In this document: in pieces, positions 1-9,039 of the stretch
How the letters are laid out: each line of letters starts with the position of its first letter
How positions within the stretch are numbered: position 1 is the first letter of the stretch
DNA from: Kribbella caucasensis
GTDB lineage: Bacteria > Actinomycetota > Actinomycetes > Propionibacteriales > Kribbellaceae
Assembly (NCBI RefSeq): GCF_004361855.1
Contig: NZ_SNWQ01000025.1
Coordinates: 1-64,000, forward strand
DNA length: 64,000 nucleotides
Direction: 5' to 3'
Notes under the pieces: model-generated
The model's input: the letters and a program-made list of their open reading frames with translations, nothing else
Told to the model about the DNA's origin: nothing
Databases searched by the model: none
Program-made: the position numbers and the translations under genes

Positions 1-87
1 GCCGCCAAACACGGCAAGCACTTCTTCGACACCCTCGTCATGCTCGCCGAGGGCCGACCCTGGCTGCCCACACTTTCAACAACCTGA
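1..87 (+). CDS. C-terminal end of an unidentified protein (cut by window edge)
   Basis: Frame 1 is open from the window edge and stops with TGA at 85-87. It gives 28 residues with a clean coding look (AAKHGKHFFDTLVMLAEG, then a Trp-Leu-Pro tail). The family cannot be identified from so little; a transposase C-terminus is possible because the gene on the other side of the junction appears truncated. Low confidence in any function. Confidence 0.4.
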   Translation, partial: AAKHGKHFFDTLVMLAEGRPWLPTLSTT

Positions 88-200
88 CCAGTTACCTCGA
101 AGAAAAACCTCGATGCCGAGCCCAGCACTCCGCCGATGAATCCCGACACGAGAAGCCAGGCCACGCTGTACTGCTCGAACGAACTCGTTAGCCAATCCAT
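88..200 (-). pseudogene. Truncated small membrane protein
   Basis: On the minus strand an ATG at 200 opens MDWLTSSFEQYSVAWLLVSG, followed by a glycine-rich hydrophobic stretch and RFFFEV. This looks like the N-terminus of a small actinobacterial membrane protein with one predicted membrane helix. The reading frame runs on into the opposite-strand ORF that ends at position 87, with no membrane character there, so I read it as a gene cut off at about 88. The ATG has no clear ribosome binding site. The family is not recognised. Confidence 0.3.
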
Positions 201-573
201 GGTGGAAAAGTGACCGATGAGCAACTCCGCACCCCAGCCGGGTGAAATCGCGACCGGGCATGCCTAACAGCCGGACACTACTCCCGCGTGTAGCCCGGCG
301 ACAATGCCGAGGCCATGAGTTGGTTTGCCGCCGCACTCAGCCCGTGTCGGTCTTGGGCACCGCGACCAGGCTGGCAACTTGTTCACCGGTCCAAAAACCA
401 CATCCTGTGCCGCCTGCATCGTCCGCGGCTATGCGCGGGTTACCGGAGCATGGTGCGGCCGGCGCGACCGAACCGATAGCCGTGGCCGACCGCCGGGGCG
501 AACGGAGCCGTCGTCCCCCCGGCTGGTGCGGTGGCGTCAGCTCCGCAGTCCCGAGTTGAGATAGCTCGCCACG
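201..573. other. No gene seen
   Basis: About 370 bases between the truncated membrane gene and the HxlR regulator. Several frames are open but they have no ribosome binding sites, no recognisable domains and unnatural composition. No tRNA, repeat or strong hairpin was noticed. Confidence 0.4.
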
Positions 574-951
574 CTACCCGCCCTCGCGCAGGCCGGCTGC
601 GACTCCGTCTCGATCGGCTCTATAGGCATCGACGAGCTCGGGCGGGGCGATAGCGCCCGCGTCGTGTCGGTCGCTCCAGCTCATCAGTTCCAGCAGTACC
701 GGGATCAGGTCGCGGCCCTTGTCGGTGGGGTGGTAGGTCTGCTTGCCCGAGCGTGGGTCGTCGGTGGTCTTCTCGATGATGCCGCACGATTCGAGCCGGT
801 CGGCCAGGACGTTCGTGGCGATGCGCTCCTCCGATGCGAGAAACTCGCGGGAGTGCCGCTTGCCCACGAGCAGCAGATCGCGCATCACCAGCAGGGTCCA
901 CCTGTCGCCGAGGACGTCGAGCGCCGAACTGATCGGGCAGGTCGAGCCCAT
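574..951 (-). CDS. HxlR-family winged-helix transcriptional regulator
   Basis: The 125-residue product begins MGSTCPISSALDVLGDRWTL, the hallmark HxlR start in which an N-terminal cysteine precedes the LDVLGDRWTLL helix. The winged helix-turn-helix follows (REFLASEERIATNVLADRLE) with a wing around DPRSGKQTYHPTDKG. HxlR proteins are dimeric DNA-binding regulators that often respond to electrophiles or redox stress through that cysteine. The frame stays open upstream to 1095, but this overlaps the divergent VOC gene, so the ATG at 951 is preferred although its ribosome binding site is weak. It is divergent from the glyoxalase-like gene at 1049 and probably controls it. Confidence 0.85.
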   Translation of the reverse strand: MGSTCPISSALDVLGDRWTLLVMRDLLLVGKRHSREFLASEERIATNVLADRLESCGIIEKTTDDPRSGKQTYHPTDKGRDLIPVLLELMSWSDRHDAGAIAPPELVDAYRADRDGVAAGLREGG

Positions 952-1048
952 GAGTCGCTGCGTGGCGCGGTTACTCGGCGCTCGCGCACGGTCGGTGACG
1001 CGTGGGAGGACAATTGACACCAGCTGAAGCGACCGGTAGGAGGAACCA

Positions 1049-1468
1049 GTGAATCCCGACGACTTCCCCGCTCCCAAAGAGGGGTTCGTGCTCACCCATT
1101 TCCTGGTGGTGTCCGACCAGGAACGTTCCCGCGAGTTCTATCGCTCGCTCTTCGACGCGCAGGTGCTGGTCGAGCGTGATCCGGTCATCATGAAGGTCGC
1201 CAACAGTTGGCTGATCCTGAACGCAGGTGGCGGCCCGACGGACGACAAGCCCACCGTCACGCTTGAGACTCCGGCCGACCCCGACCGTACGAGCGCCTTC
1301 CTCAACGTCCGGGTGGCCGACATCGAGCAGATCTACGCGGACTGGACGGCGAAGGGGGCCGAGTTCCTCACCGAGCCCAAGGACCACGGGCGCGAGATCC
1401 GGGCGTACGTGCGCGATCCGGACGGTCACCTGATCGAGGTCGGCCAGACAACGGGTCTGCTCGCCTGA
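1049..1468 (+). CDS. VOC-family (glyoxalase/bleomycin-resistance-like) protein
   Basis: A 139-residue protein starting at GTG 1049 behind a good ribosome binding site (GGAGGAACCA). One vicinal-oxygen-chelate domain spans nearly all of it, from THFLVVSDQERSREFYRSLF to the closing AYVRDPDGHLIEVGQ. The last motif carries the conserved Glu metal ligand and the His lies near the N-terminus. Family members are metal-dependent isomerases, dioxygenases or resistance proteins, and the substrate cannot be told here. The divergent HxlR gene suggests an inducible stress or detoxification pair. Confidence 0.85.
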   Translation: MNPDDFPAPKEGFVLTHFLVVSDQERSREFYRSLFDAQVLVERDPVIMKVANSWLILNAGGGPTDDKPTVTLETPADPDRTSAFLNVRVADIEQIYADWTAKGAEFLTEPKDHGREIRAYVRDPDGHLIEVGQTTGLLA

Positions 1469-1620
1469 GCCGCCCCGGAGAGTCCCGAGGCTTCGTTCGG
1501 TGACAGCCTGTTCAGGCGAGGCCGGGAATCGCCGGTCGGTCAGCCGTTGCCCGTTGCCCGCAGCAACAACCTGCTCCGGAGACAACAACAGGCGGCACCA
1601 CCGGCGGCGCATGCCTGAGT

Positions 1621-1689
1621 TGAAACGACTGTTCCAGTGTCCGAGGAGGGACACGCACCTTAACCACACGCTTTGAGCTCAACGTCTGA
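1621..1689. repeat. Hairpin repeat, copy 1
   Basis: A short stem GAAAC/GTTCC (1622-1635) is followed by the perfect hairpin GTGTCC-GAGGAG-GGACAC (1637-1654), then GCACCTTAACCACACG and a CTCAACGTCTGA tail. The same order of elements occurs near 24915 in the closely related copy 3, and the second hairpin also occurs near 8698 and 44622. It lies in the 360-base gap between the VOC gene and uidA, which holds nothing else recognisable. Confidence 0.75.
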
Positions 1690-1828
1690 GCGGCCACGAG
1701 TTTGCTCAGACGAGCTCCGAATCGGCTGGCTCCGGCTTAGGGGAGCGGCCGTCGACAGCACGGCCTGATGCTTCTGCTCCCGCATGCTCAACTCCCAGCA
1801 GATCAGTCGTGGCCGGGCTTGATGGAGT

Positions 1829-3619
1829 TCACTCGCCTTTGCGCCAGCGGGCGCGCAGCTGGAAGGCCGCGGTCTTGGGCCGGCGGTCGCGGGTGAAAAC
1901 GCCCTTCTTGTTGCCGTCGACGCGGAAAACGCCCGGCATGGTGGCGAAGTCGGCGAAGCTCCAGACGTGTTCGCCCACCACCGCGTCGACCCGGTCGAAG
2001 ACACGGTGATACACGTCGAGCAGGTCGGTCTGGTACTCCTCCGTCCATGGGCTGGGCAGGATGCTGCGCAGACCGGGATAGGTGTCGGCACCGTACTCGG
2101 TGATGATGATGGGTTTGTCGTGCATCTCTGCCCACTGGCGCAGTTCGGCCTCCAGCGCGGTCTCGGCCGTTTCCAGGTCGCCGGTATCCCAGTACCAGCC
2201 GTAGTAGCGGTTGAGCAGGACGACGTCGAACAGCTCGGTGATCACGCACTGGTCCGGCGTCGCAAGCAGTGCGTTGGCGTAGGCCACGGGCCGGGTCGGG
2301 TCGAGGCGGCGGGTTTCTGCGGCCAGTGGCGCGAAGTAGTCGCGCGCTTCTGGTTGGACGTCGTCGGGCTCGTTGGCAACGCACCACAGCACGACGCTGG
2401 GACGATTCTTGTCGCGGGCGACCAGCTCCTGGATCGCCTGCAGATGGACGCGCTGGGTGTCGTCGCCGACCCTGTCCGGGGAGAATGTCGGCACGCGTTT
2501 GCCGGAGTTGAAGACACCTCCTCCGATGTTGAGGTTGAGGCCGACGGCTGGCGTCTCGCCGATGACGACCACGCCGTGCCGGTCGGCGTAGTCGAGAACC
2601 TCCTCCGCGTAGGGGTAGTGCGAGGTACGAAAGGAGTTGGCGCCGATCCACTCCAGCAGCGCGAAGTCATGCACCATCAGCACGTCGTCGTGCCCCTTGC
2701 CGCGCACCGCCGCGTCCTCGTGCTTGCCGAACCCCCTGAAGTAGAAGGGAGTTCCGTTGATCAGGAACTGCCTGCCGCGTACGTCCACCGTGCGCACGCC
2801 GACCGGCTGTTGGTAGCTGTCGATGACCTCCCCGGATGTGTTGAGCAGCGAGGCCTCGAGTTCGTAGAGGTAGCCGTCGCCGGGCGCCCACGGATGTACG
2901 TCGGGAACCCGCAGGGTGCCGACCGCGCCGCCGGCGGCGGCCACCTCGGCGCCTGAAGCGTCGCGCAGTACCACGCGGAGTGAGGCCGCCTCCCCGGTGC
3001 TGCTCTCCACCCGGTAGTCGATCACGCCGGTGCTGTCGTCGAAGGTCGTAGCCACGGTGATGTCGCTGATATGCGCCGCGGGCGTGGTGTAGAGCCAGAC
3101 CGGCCGATGCAAGCCCGCGTAGTTGAAGAAGTCGTGGAAGTAGCGCTGCACCCGACGGCCGTCGGGACGTTGCTCGATGGTGCCCGGTGGGATCGTCGAC
3201 CAGCTCAGCTCGTTGTTGACCACGAGGGTGACACGGTTCTCGGCGTTCGGTCGCAGGTGTGCCGTGACGTCCGCTTCGAAAGGGGTGTAGCCGCCCTCGT
3301 GCTCGGCAACCTCGGTGTCATTGACCCAGACGGTCGCGCGGTGGGTCGCGGCGTCGAAGCGCAGGACGATGCGCTGCCCGGCCCACCGAGCCGGTACCCA
3401 CACGCTCGTCTGATACCAGGCGTCGCCAACGTGGTCCCGAACTGTCGCGTCGGGGTAGATGTCGTTGTAGCTGGCCGGTACTGGGATGTCCACGCCCCTC
3501 GTGAGCGGCGAGCGCCACCAGCCTCCGGTGCGGCCGGCTCCCTCGGCGTCCAGCCGGAACCTCCACAAGCCAGCCAGAGAGCGGCGTTCGCGAGTAGGTC
3601 CGTCCTGCGGGCGAAGCAT
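1829..3619 (-). CDS. uidA: Beta-glucuronidase (GH2)
   Basis: This 596-residue cytoplasmic enzyme hydrolyses beta-D-glucuronides to glucuronate plus aglycone. It has an N-terminal GH2 sugar-binding sandwich domain, an immunoglobulin-like domain and a TIM barrel. The acid/base Glu is in CVANEPDD near residue 416 and the nucleophile Glu in IITEYGADT near 507. The glucuronate-selecting motif NKKG lies near residue 569, almost the same positions as in E. coli GUS (413, 504, 566-568). The C-terminal third is strikingly similar to the E. coli enzyme. The start is ATG 3619 behind a GGAG; the frame is open further upstream but overlaps the permease. It is the last gene of the SBP-permease-permease-uidA operon. 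Confidence 0.95.
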   Translation of the reverse strand: MLRPQDGPTRERRSLAGLWRFRLDAEGAGRTGGWWRSPLTRGVDIPVPASYNDIYPDATVRDHVGDAWYQTSVWVPARWAGQRIVLRFDAATHRATVWVNDTEVAEHEGGYTPFEADVTAHLRPNAENRVTLVVNNELSWSTIPPGTIEQRPDGRRVQRYFHDFFNYAGLHRPVWLYTTPAAHISDITVATTFDDSTGVIDYRVESSTGEAASLRVVLRDASGAEVAAAGGAVGTLRVPDVHPWAPGDGYLYELEASLLNTSGEVIDSYQQPVGVRTVDVRGRQFLINGTPFYFRGFGKHEDAAVRGKGHDDVLMVHDFALLEWIGANSFRTSHYPYAEEVLDYADRHGVVVIGETPAVGLNLNIGGGVFNSGKRVPTFSPDRVGDDTQRVHLQAIQELVARDKNRPSVVLWCVANEPDDVQPEARDYFAPLAAETRRLDPTRPVAYANALLATPDQCVITELFDVVLLNRYYGWYWDTGDLETAETALEAELRQWAEMHDKPIIITEYGADTYPGLRSILPSPWTEEYQTDLLDVYHRVFDRVDAVVGEHVWSFADFATMPGVFRVDGNKKGVFTRDRRPKTAAFQLRARWRKGE

Positions 3620-3705
3620 CTTCGGTTCTCCATTTCTCCGCGAGGTGGTCACGCGGTGGTCGAGTCGTCGAGCGTCGGGCCGCTCGCTGCGATGGGTGTT
3701 CCGCC

Positions 3706-4578
3706 CTATTTCATGCCGGTGTTGGCGATGCCCTGGATGAACTGTTTCTGGAGGGCCAGAAAGAGCAGCACGATTGGGGTGACGACGGTGACCGCACCGG
3801 CGAGCAGCAGACCGTAGTTGGTGCCGTTGGCGCCCACCGAGAAGAGGGCGAGCGCGACCGGCAGCGTGTAATGATCTTCGGTCTGCGCGATCACCAGCGG
3901 CCACAGGAAGTTGTTCCACTGGGCGAGGAAGGTCAGGATCGCAAGTGTCGCCAGAGGGGGTCGACAGAGCGGGACGATGACTCTGAGAAAGATGCCAGTC
4001 TCACCGGCGCCGTCAAGGCGAGCAGCTTCGACGAGAGAATCCGGAATGTCCTGGATGAACTGGCGCATGAGAAACACACCCAGCGGTGTCACAAGGAAGG
4101 GGAGAATCAACCCGAGATAGGAGTTGCTCAGTCCCATGTTGCTGACGAGGACGAAGAGCGGCACGAAGGTGGTGACGCCGGGGATGATCAGCATCGTGAG
4201 GACGAGGCCGAACAAGAGCCGTTTTCCGGCGAACTCCAGCTTCGCGAAGGCGTACCCGGCCATGGAGCTGAAGAGCAGGTTCCCCGCGACGCACGTCACG
4301 GCGACCAGCGTGCTGTTGAAGAAGTACACGCCGAAGTTCTGCTTCGACAGCAACTGTTCGAAGTTTCCGAGCGTCGGGGAGCGGGGCAGCCAGACGCTCG
4401 GATTCGCGACGATTTCCCCGGTCGGCTTGACCGATCCCAGGAACATCCACGCGAACGGGGCAAGGGTCGCGAGCAGGCCCAGCGAGAGGGCGCCGTACAG
4501 CAGGATGCGGGCGGGCCGGATGGGACGGGATGCGCTGCGGGCGGACGTGGCCGCGGCGGTGCTCGCGATCGTCGTCAT
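3706..4578 (-). CDS. Carbohydrate ABC transporter permease (MalG type)
   Basis: An inner-membrane permease of 290 residues from ATG 4578, with a basic N-terminus and six predicted membrane helices. The cytoplasmic EAA loop that docks the ATPase is clear (EAARLDGAGETGIFLRVIVP). It belongs to the CUT1 family, which imports oligosaccharides and glycosides. It starts one base after the stop of the upstream permease, so the two are translationally coupled. The neighbouring uidA suggests a glucuronide substrate. No ATPase gene is nearby, so a shared MsiK-type ATPase is likely, as is common for actinobacterial CUT1 systems. Confidence 0.92.
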   Translation of the reverse strand: MTTIASTAAATSARSASRPIRPARILLYGALSLGLLATLAPFAWMFLGSVKPTGEIVANPSVWLPRSPTLGNFEQLLSKQNFGVYFFNSTLVAVTCVAGNLLFSSMAGYAFAKLEFAGKRLLFGLVLTMLIIPGVTTFVPLFVLVSNMGLSNSYLGLILPFLVTPLGVFLMRQFIQDIPDSLVEAARLDGAGETGIFLRVIVPLCRPPLATLAILTFLAQWNNFLWPLVIAQTEDHYTLPVALALFSVGANGTNYGLLLAGAVTVVTPIVLLFLALQKQFIQGIANTGMK

Positions 4579-4579
4579 G

Positions 4580-5530
4580 TCATGCCTTCGCTCGGAAGAT
4601 ACGGAACTGCAGGAGGCTGAGCAGCGCGATCGCAGCCACCAGCACGTACGAGGCGGCGGAGGCCATACCGTAGTTGCCGAAGCCGAATTGCTCGTAGGCG
4701 TAGTAACTGATCGATGTAGTGCTGCCCAGCGGGCCACCGCTCGTCATCACGAACGGCTCCTCGAAGAACTGCAGGTAACCGATGCTCAGCAGCACCGCGA
4801 CCACCAGCGTCGTCGGCCTGAGCAGCGGCAGCGTGATGCTGCGGAAGGCTTGCCAGCGGGTGGCGCCGTCAACGCGAGCCGCCTCGAGCAGATCCGCTGG
4901 AATGGACTGCAGACCGGCCAGGAAGATCACCATAGGAATGCCGAAGTGGCGCCAGACCGCCATCAGGATGAGCGCCGGCATGGACCAGTTCGGGTCGTTC
5001 AACCAGTCCGGCCCGTGGATCCCGACGACGGCCAGGATCGAGTTGATCATTCCATCCGGCTCGTACAGGTACCTCCACACCACCGCTATCGCCACGACGC
5101 TTGTCACGACTGGAGCGAAGTAGGCGACCCGGAAGAGTCCCTTCGCGCGATGGATCCCGGAATTGAGTGCGACGGCGAGGGCCAAGGCGATGCCCATCGT
5201 CAGCGGGATTCCCACGGCGACGAAGTACAGCGTGTTGGCGGCCGCGCGTAGGAAAGTCGGATCTCCGAAGAGCGCGGTGTAGTGCGCCAGGCCGACGAAG
5301 TTGACACTGAAGGGGGTCCGTATGTCCCGGGCCGTGATGTCCGTGACGCTCATCGACAGCGACGAGATGACCGGCCACACACCGAAGGTGGCGAACAGCG
5401 CGATGAAGGGTCCGCAGAAGGCCCACGCGATCAAGGTGCGCCGGGCATGGCCTCCAGCTCGCGGTGGCCTCATTCGCTCCGGTCCAGCGCCCAGGCTCGA
5501 TGCGGGTTGGGCGGATGCAAGCGAGGTCAT
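4580..5530 (-). CDS. Carbohydrate ABC transporter permease (MalF/UgpA type)
   Basis: A 316-residue permease from ATG 5530 with a good GGAGAGTAGGA ribosome binding site. It has six predicted helices and the EAA loop EAARVDGATRWQAFRSITLP. It is the heterodimer partner of the MalG-type permease downstream. It begins three bases after the binding-protein gene ends, which supports a single transcript and one importer for a glycoside, probably a glucuronide. Confidence 0.92.
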   Translation of the reverse strand: MTSLASAQPASSLGAGPERMRPPRAGGHARRTLIAWAFCGPFIALFATFGVWPVISSLSMSVTDITARDIRTPFSVNFVGLAHYTALFGDPTFLRAAANTLYFVAVGIPLTMGIALALAVALNSGIHRAKGLFRVAYFAPVVTSVVAIAVVWRYLYEPDGMINSILAVVGIHGPDWLNDPNWSMPALILMAVWRHFGIPMVIFLAGLQSIPADLLEAARVDGATRWQAFRSITLPLLRPTTLVVAVLLSIGYLQFFEEPFVMTSGGPLGSTTSISYYAYEQFGFGNYGMASAASYVLVAAIALLSLLQFRIFRAKA

Positions 5531-5532
5531 TC

Positions 5533-6819
5533 CTACTCTCCGGTTCCGATCGCAGACGCCCTCTTCTGGATTTCCCGCAGGGCCGCTTCCGGCGACGAGA
5601 CGCCCTTTGCGACCTTCTCGAACTCGGCATCCAGCACGGCCGTGACCTGCCGCCATGTCGTGGTGTTGGGTCCGGACTGTGCCGTCTTCAGCTGGGTACG
5701 GAAGACAGCCAGAGTCGCGTCGGTCGCGAGCTTCCCCTCGTTCCAAGCCGACTGGACGGCGGGCAGGTCTCCGGATAGGGCGTACCAGGTCTTTTGGACC
5801 TCAGGAGTGGCCACCCACCGGATGAACTTCCATGCCCCTTCCCGGTTCTTCGCGTCCTTGAACACCGACCACTGGCCGCCGCCGATGTAGCTGGCATTGG
5901 ACTTCGGTCCCGACGGGAGCGGTGCGATGCCCACCTTGTCGTCGACGAAGGCTGCGCCGCCAGCCGATTTCAGTAGGTTCTCCTCCCAGGGGCCGGAGAT
6001 GAGCGCGGCAGTAGACCCGGCGACGAACTGCGGCTCGATCTCTCCCAGGCTCACCGGGCCGTTCGGACTGGAGATCTTCGAGGTGATGAACTGCTGATAG
6101 AACTCGAGCCCATCGAGCGCCTCAGGCGTGTCGAAGGTGAACTTGGTCCCGTCCGCACTCATGATTTCGGCTCCCGCCTGCCACATGAACGGCACAACGG
6201 CCTGCCAAGTCCCGGTGGCGCCGGTAGGCAAGGAAAGACCCCACTTGGCTCCTTGCTTCTGGAGGGCCGTGAGGAACGGGCCGTACTCGTCCCAGGTCTT
6301 GGGTGCGGAGACCCCGGCGGCCTGTGCCAGGTCCTTGCGGTAGAACAGGGAGCGGGTTTCGACGTACCAGGGGACGCCGTACTCGGCTCCCTCGAAGGTG
6401 GTGCTCTGGACGGCGCCGGGGTAGAACGAGCTGGTGTCGACGAGGTCGGACGGGACCTTGTCCAGCCCGCCCGTGGACGCGAACGCCGCGAGGTCCACCG
6501 CACCCACCATGGTGGCGTCAGGCGTGTCTCCCGAGGCGATCGCGGTCTGCACCTTCTTGGCGTAGTCCTGCCAGGGAACAGCTGTCACCTCGACCTTCGC
6601 GTCAGGATTTTCCTTGCTGAACTGGGCGGCCAGCTTGGGCAAGAGTTCGCCCTCGGTTCCCATCGCCCACACGGTGATGGTGCCGCTGGCGGGCTTGGTG
6701 TCGATGGGCGCGCCCGCCGCGGCCTGCGCCGGCCGGGCGTCGGACCGGCCGCAGCCGGCCAGGAGCAGTGCGACAGCCATACCGCCGACGAGTGTCTTCG
6801 CAACGCTTGAGGTGAACAT
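5533..6819 (-). CDS. Extracellular sugar-binding lipoprotein (CUT1 ABC importer)
   Basis: The 428-residue protein opens with a lipoprotein signal peptide (KTLVGGMAVALLLAGCGRSD) whose lipobox LLAGC places the acylated Cys near residue 23. The mature part is a family 1 solute-binding protein: an ITVWAMGTEGELLPKLAAQF start and a C-terminal WKFIRWVATPEVQ helix. It captures the sugar outside the membrane for the two permeases. It is first in the uidA operon and divergent from the TetR regulator at 6979. Confidence 0.93.
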   Translation of the reverse strand: MFTSSVAKTLVGGMAVALLLAGCGRSDARPAQAAAGAPIDTKPASGTITVWAMGTEGELLPKLAAQFSKENPDAKVEVTAVPWQDYAKKVQTAIASGDTPDATMVGAVDLAAFASTGGLDKVPSDLVDTSSFYPGAVQSTTFEGAEYGVPWYVETRSLFYRKDLAQAAGVSAPKTWDEYGPFLTALQKQGAKWGLSLPTGATGTWQAVVPFMWQAGAEIMSADGTKFTFDTPEALDGLEFYQQFITSKISSPNGPVSLGEIEPQFVAGSTAALISGPWEENLLKSAGGAAFVDDKVGIAPLPSGPKSNASYIGGGQWSVFKDAKNREGAWKFIRWVATPEVQKTWYALSGDLPAVQSAWNEGKLATDATLAVFRTQLKTAQSGPNTTTWRQVTAVLDAEFEKVAKGVSSPEAALREIQKRASAIGTGE

Positions 6820-6978
6820 CGAGGTCCCGTTCCTCTCGCCCGGGTCGAAGCGTCGCCGCTTCTTCCGTACGTCGTGTTGTGGGTGAGCAGGACCCTACCG
6901 CGAAAACCGAACAGGTGCCATAGTTTCGATCGGATGGATTCACCGGCGACGCGCGCACGGGCACATAGGGTTGGTTCC

Positions 6979-7605
6979 ATGAGCGATGAGACAGCGAGTC
7001 GACCAGGCACTCGGCGCGGGCCCTACGCCAAAAGCGCGCACCGCCGGGCCGAGATTGTCGCCTCCGCGACGTCCGTCTTCTCGACGCGCGGTTACCGAGG
7101 CGGGTCACTGCGTGAGATCGCTAAGCAGCTCGACCTCAGTCTGACCACTGTCGTTCACCACTTCCCAAGCAAGAGCGCTCTCCTCGTGGCCGTCCTCGAG
7201 AGCGCCGATTCCGCGCACACCGACTCGTTCCAAGTGGATAGCCAGAAGGAGGGCGTGGCGTACGCCGTGCTGCAGTACGTGCGCCGGAACGTCGACCGAC
7301 CCGAAATGCTGAGGCTGCTTGCTCTCATGGCCGCAGAGTCGTCAGCTTCGGACCATCCGGCGCATGAGTGGTTCCGTCACAGGTATGAGCTGACGATCGG
7401 CATGCTGGCGATCGCCGTCCGCCGAGACCAGGAGGAGGGTCGTATTTCCAACGCCCGGGACTCGCGGGGCATCGCCGAGTCCCTTGTGGCCCTATGGGAC
7501 GGACTCCAACTCCAGTGGCTCATCGACCCGCACCGCGACATCGTCGCGACGATGACGGCCGCGCTGAAAGATCTGCTCGGACCCCACGCCCTCCCCGACG
7601 CGTAG
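6979..7605 (+). CDS. TetR-family regulator, probably of the glucuronide operon
   Basis: A 208-residue protein with an N-terminal TetR helix-turn-helix: RRAEIVASATSVFSTRGYRG, then SLREIAKQLDLSLTTVVHHF. The ligand domain (about residues 75-205) is not diagnostic. ATG 6979 was chosen for the usual TetR N-terminal spacing; an in-frame ATG at 6934 is possible. It is divergent from the binding-protein gene and shares a 159-base promoter region with it. Enteric UidR is also a TetR-type repressor, so local glucuronide-responsive control is reasonable but inferred. Confidence 0.85.
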   Translation: MSDETASRPGTRRGPYAKSAHRRAEIVASATSVFSTRGYRGGSLREIAKQLDLSLTTVVHHFPSKSALLVAVLESADSAHTDSFQVDSQKEGVAYAVLQYVRRNVDRPEMLRLLALMAAESSASDHPAHEWFRHRYELTIGMLAIAVRRDQEEGRISNARDSRGIAESLVALWDGLQLQWLIDPHRDIVATMTAALKDLLGPHALPDA

Positions 7606-7839
7606 ACGCCGGGCGTCCCAAGGGAAGTAGCCCCAGAACGCCACCCGCGGCGGGGCCGGCCACGGTCTTCGTCGGAACCGCGGGGGATGGACGACGCCTC
7701 GGCCGCAGCAGCTGGCGGGGGAATCGGGCCGCCCGAGTAGAAAGCCCAGTGATCCGCAGCTCGCCACCGCGCAGCAAAGCCTGCAACCGCCCGAGCCTCG
7801 CAGCTGCTGCAAGTTGGCGGAGTGTCGAAGCACACCGCG

Positions 7840-8085
7840 TCAGCAGCCGGGGTTCGAGTTGAGGACGGTGTGTCGTACGGCAGGAATGGGCGCGACGCCG
7901 CCTTCCGCCAGGGCGTCGAGGACGGTTCCGAGGATCGGGATCGCGTGCTGGGTGACGACGTTCACCTGTGGGACCTTGCAGGGCAGCTCGCGCAGGATGG
8001 CTTCGCGGAGGATGTTGTCGGCGGCAACCACGGAGCTGCCGAGCGTGACCGTGAACTGGTCGTCCGATCGTAGGCCGGCTGCCAT
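7840..8085 (-). pseudogene. Fragment, possibly C-terminus of a BadF/NAGK-type sugar kinase
   Basis: The minus strand encodes about 80 residues with genuine coding character, including DQFTVTLGSSVVAADN, then PILGTVLDALAEGGV and a short tail. The TLGSSVV...PxLGxxLxAL pattern resembles the C-terminal part of BadF/BadG/BcrA-type ATPases such as N-acetylglucosamine kinase. There is no N-terminal ATPase domain and no ribosome binding site, so it looks like a decayed end. The assignment is tentative. Confidence 0.35.
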
Positions 8086-8294
8086 TCATGATCTCGCCCG
8101 AGTGCAGCTTCACGACTGGGGCCACCTATCTCCGCGAACCCGGCGTGATCGGCGGCGGCCCAGCAGAGGTGACGATGCTGGTGGCGGCGTCAGCACGGTG
8201 CTCTCGATCGAGTCGTTGCTGTGGATCCCGAGCAGATGAGGTAGCGCGTGCGGCGGTGGGGAGATCCCCATCTGGGCAGACACACTGCACGCGT

Positions 8295-8520
8295 TCATGG
8301 ATGAGGTCCCTGGCGGCGGCGCGGGAGGAACATGCCGCGTTCGTCCAGCCCGGCGAGCAGCGTGTCGGCGCGGCCGTCGACCCAGTCACGCCCAGCGCGA
8401 GCCGTCGAGGTTCCGGAGCATCTGTCGACACCCCCACGAATGGTGCGCGAGCCGGAAGACATGACCGCTGTCCGTGGCCATGAAATAGTCCTCCGCCGCC
8501 TTGGACGAGCCGAGCAGGGG
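8295..8520 (-). pseudogene. Frameshifted remnant of an unknown gene
   Basis: One minus frame reads AAEDYFMATDSGHVFRLAHH then stops, and a neighbouring frame continues DGRADTLLAGLDERGMFLPR. The two segments look like one protein broken by a frameshift. The family is not recognised. It lies in the 1.4 kb gene-poor stretch (7606-9039) between the TetR gene and the box cluster. Confidence 0.3.
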
Positions 8521-8549
8521 TCATCGAGGCCCGCTCCGAGGCCTTGCAC

Positions 8550-8737
8550 AGTTCCAGGAGTCCGGGATCGCTGTACCGGGTTGAGACCTGCTCGGCGTAC
8601 GGCGAGATTTGGTGAGAGAGACCACTACCGCCTGGCGACGATGAGACGACGAGAGATGAGGAAAGGGTTCGTATCCCCAGGAACATGAACCCCCACAGTG
8701 TCCGAGGAGGGACACGCACCCTGACCACACGCCTGGA
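8550..8737. repeat. Hairpin repeat, copy 2 (long form)
   Basis: It carries GTGTCC-GAGGAG-GGACAC (8698-8715) followed by GCACCCTGACCACACG. Upstream is an imperfect hairpin GGGTTCGTATCC...GAACATGAACCC. Further upstream GTTCCAGGAGTCCGGGATC (8551-8569) recurs in copy 4 at about the same distance. Similarity between the two long copies therefore extends over about 190 bases. The element does not overlap an intact gene. Confidence 0.75.
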
Positions 8738-8950
8738 GGTCCGAGCGTAACGTGCGTGTCGACGGGCAGTCGGCCTGCTGAGGAGGTGCTGGCCAGTGAG
8801 GCGATCATGTGCTGGTTCAGTTGAGGGTGTGGACTGCCAGTACTGGACGCACACCTGTCGAATCGAGGCGAACGTGTCACGCGCTTGCGTTCGAGACAAC
8901 TGAGGTATGCCTGTTTCTGGGCCCAAACCGGCCTGACATGCTACAAAGTA

Positions 8951-8978
8951 TTGACGGACCGCCAGAACTGCGTAGGGT
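8951..8978 (+). promoter_or_regulatory. Putative promoter of the box ligase operon
   Basis: TTGACG (8951-8956), a 16-base spacer and TAGGGT (8973-8978) form a plausible -35/-10 pair about 60 bases before the ligase ATG. The overlapping AACTGCGTAG (8966-8975) matches a motif upstream of three other genes in this cluster. Confidence 0.45.
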
Positions 8979-9039
8979 AATCGGCAACTTGGGTGCCCAT
9001 GCGGCCCGCTGATGTTCCGCCCTTCGGAGAGGTGGTCCC

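Noticed and set aside
6820-6978. Possible imperfect inverted repeat (CGAAAAC...GTTTCG) as the TetR operator of the glucuronide operon
   Set aside because: The arms differ by an indel and the spacing is long. It is not convincing without comparison to related genomes.
8110-8298. Small minus-strand ORF of 62 residues in the decayed stretch
   Set aside because: There is no ribosome binding site or recognisable domain, and another frame in the same place is equally open. It is probably chance in high-GC DNA.
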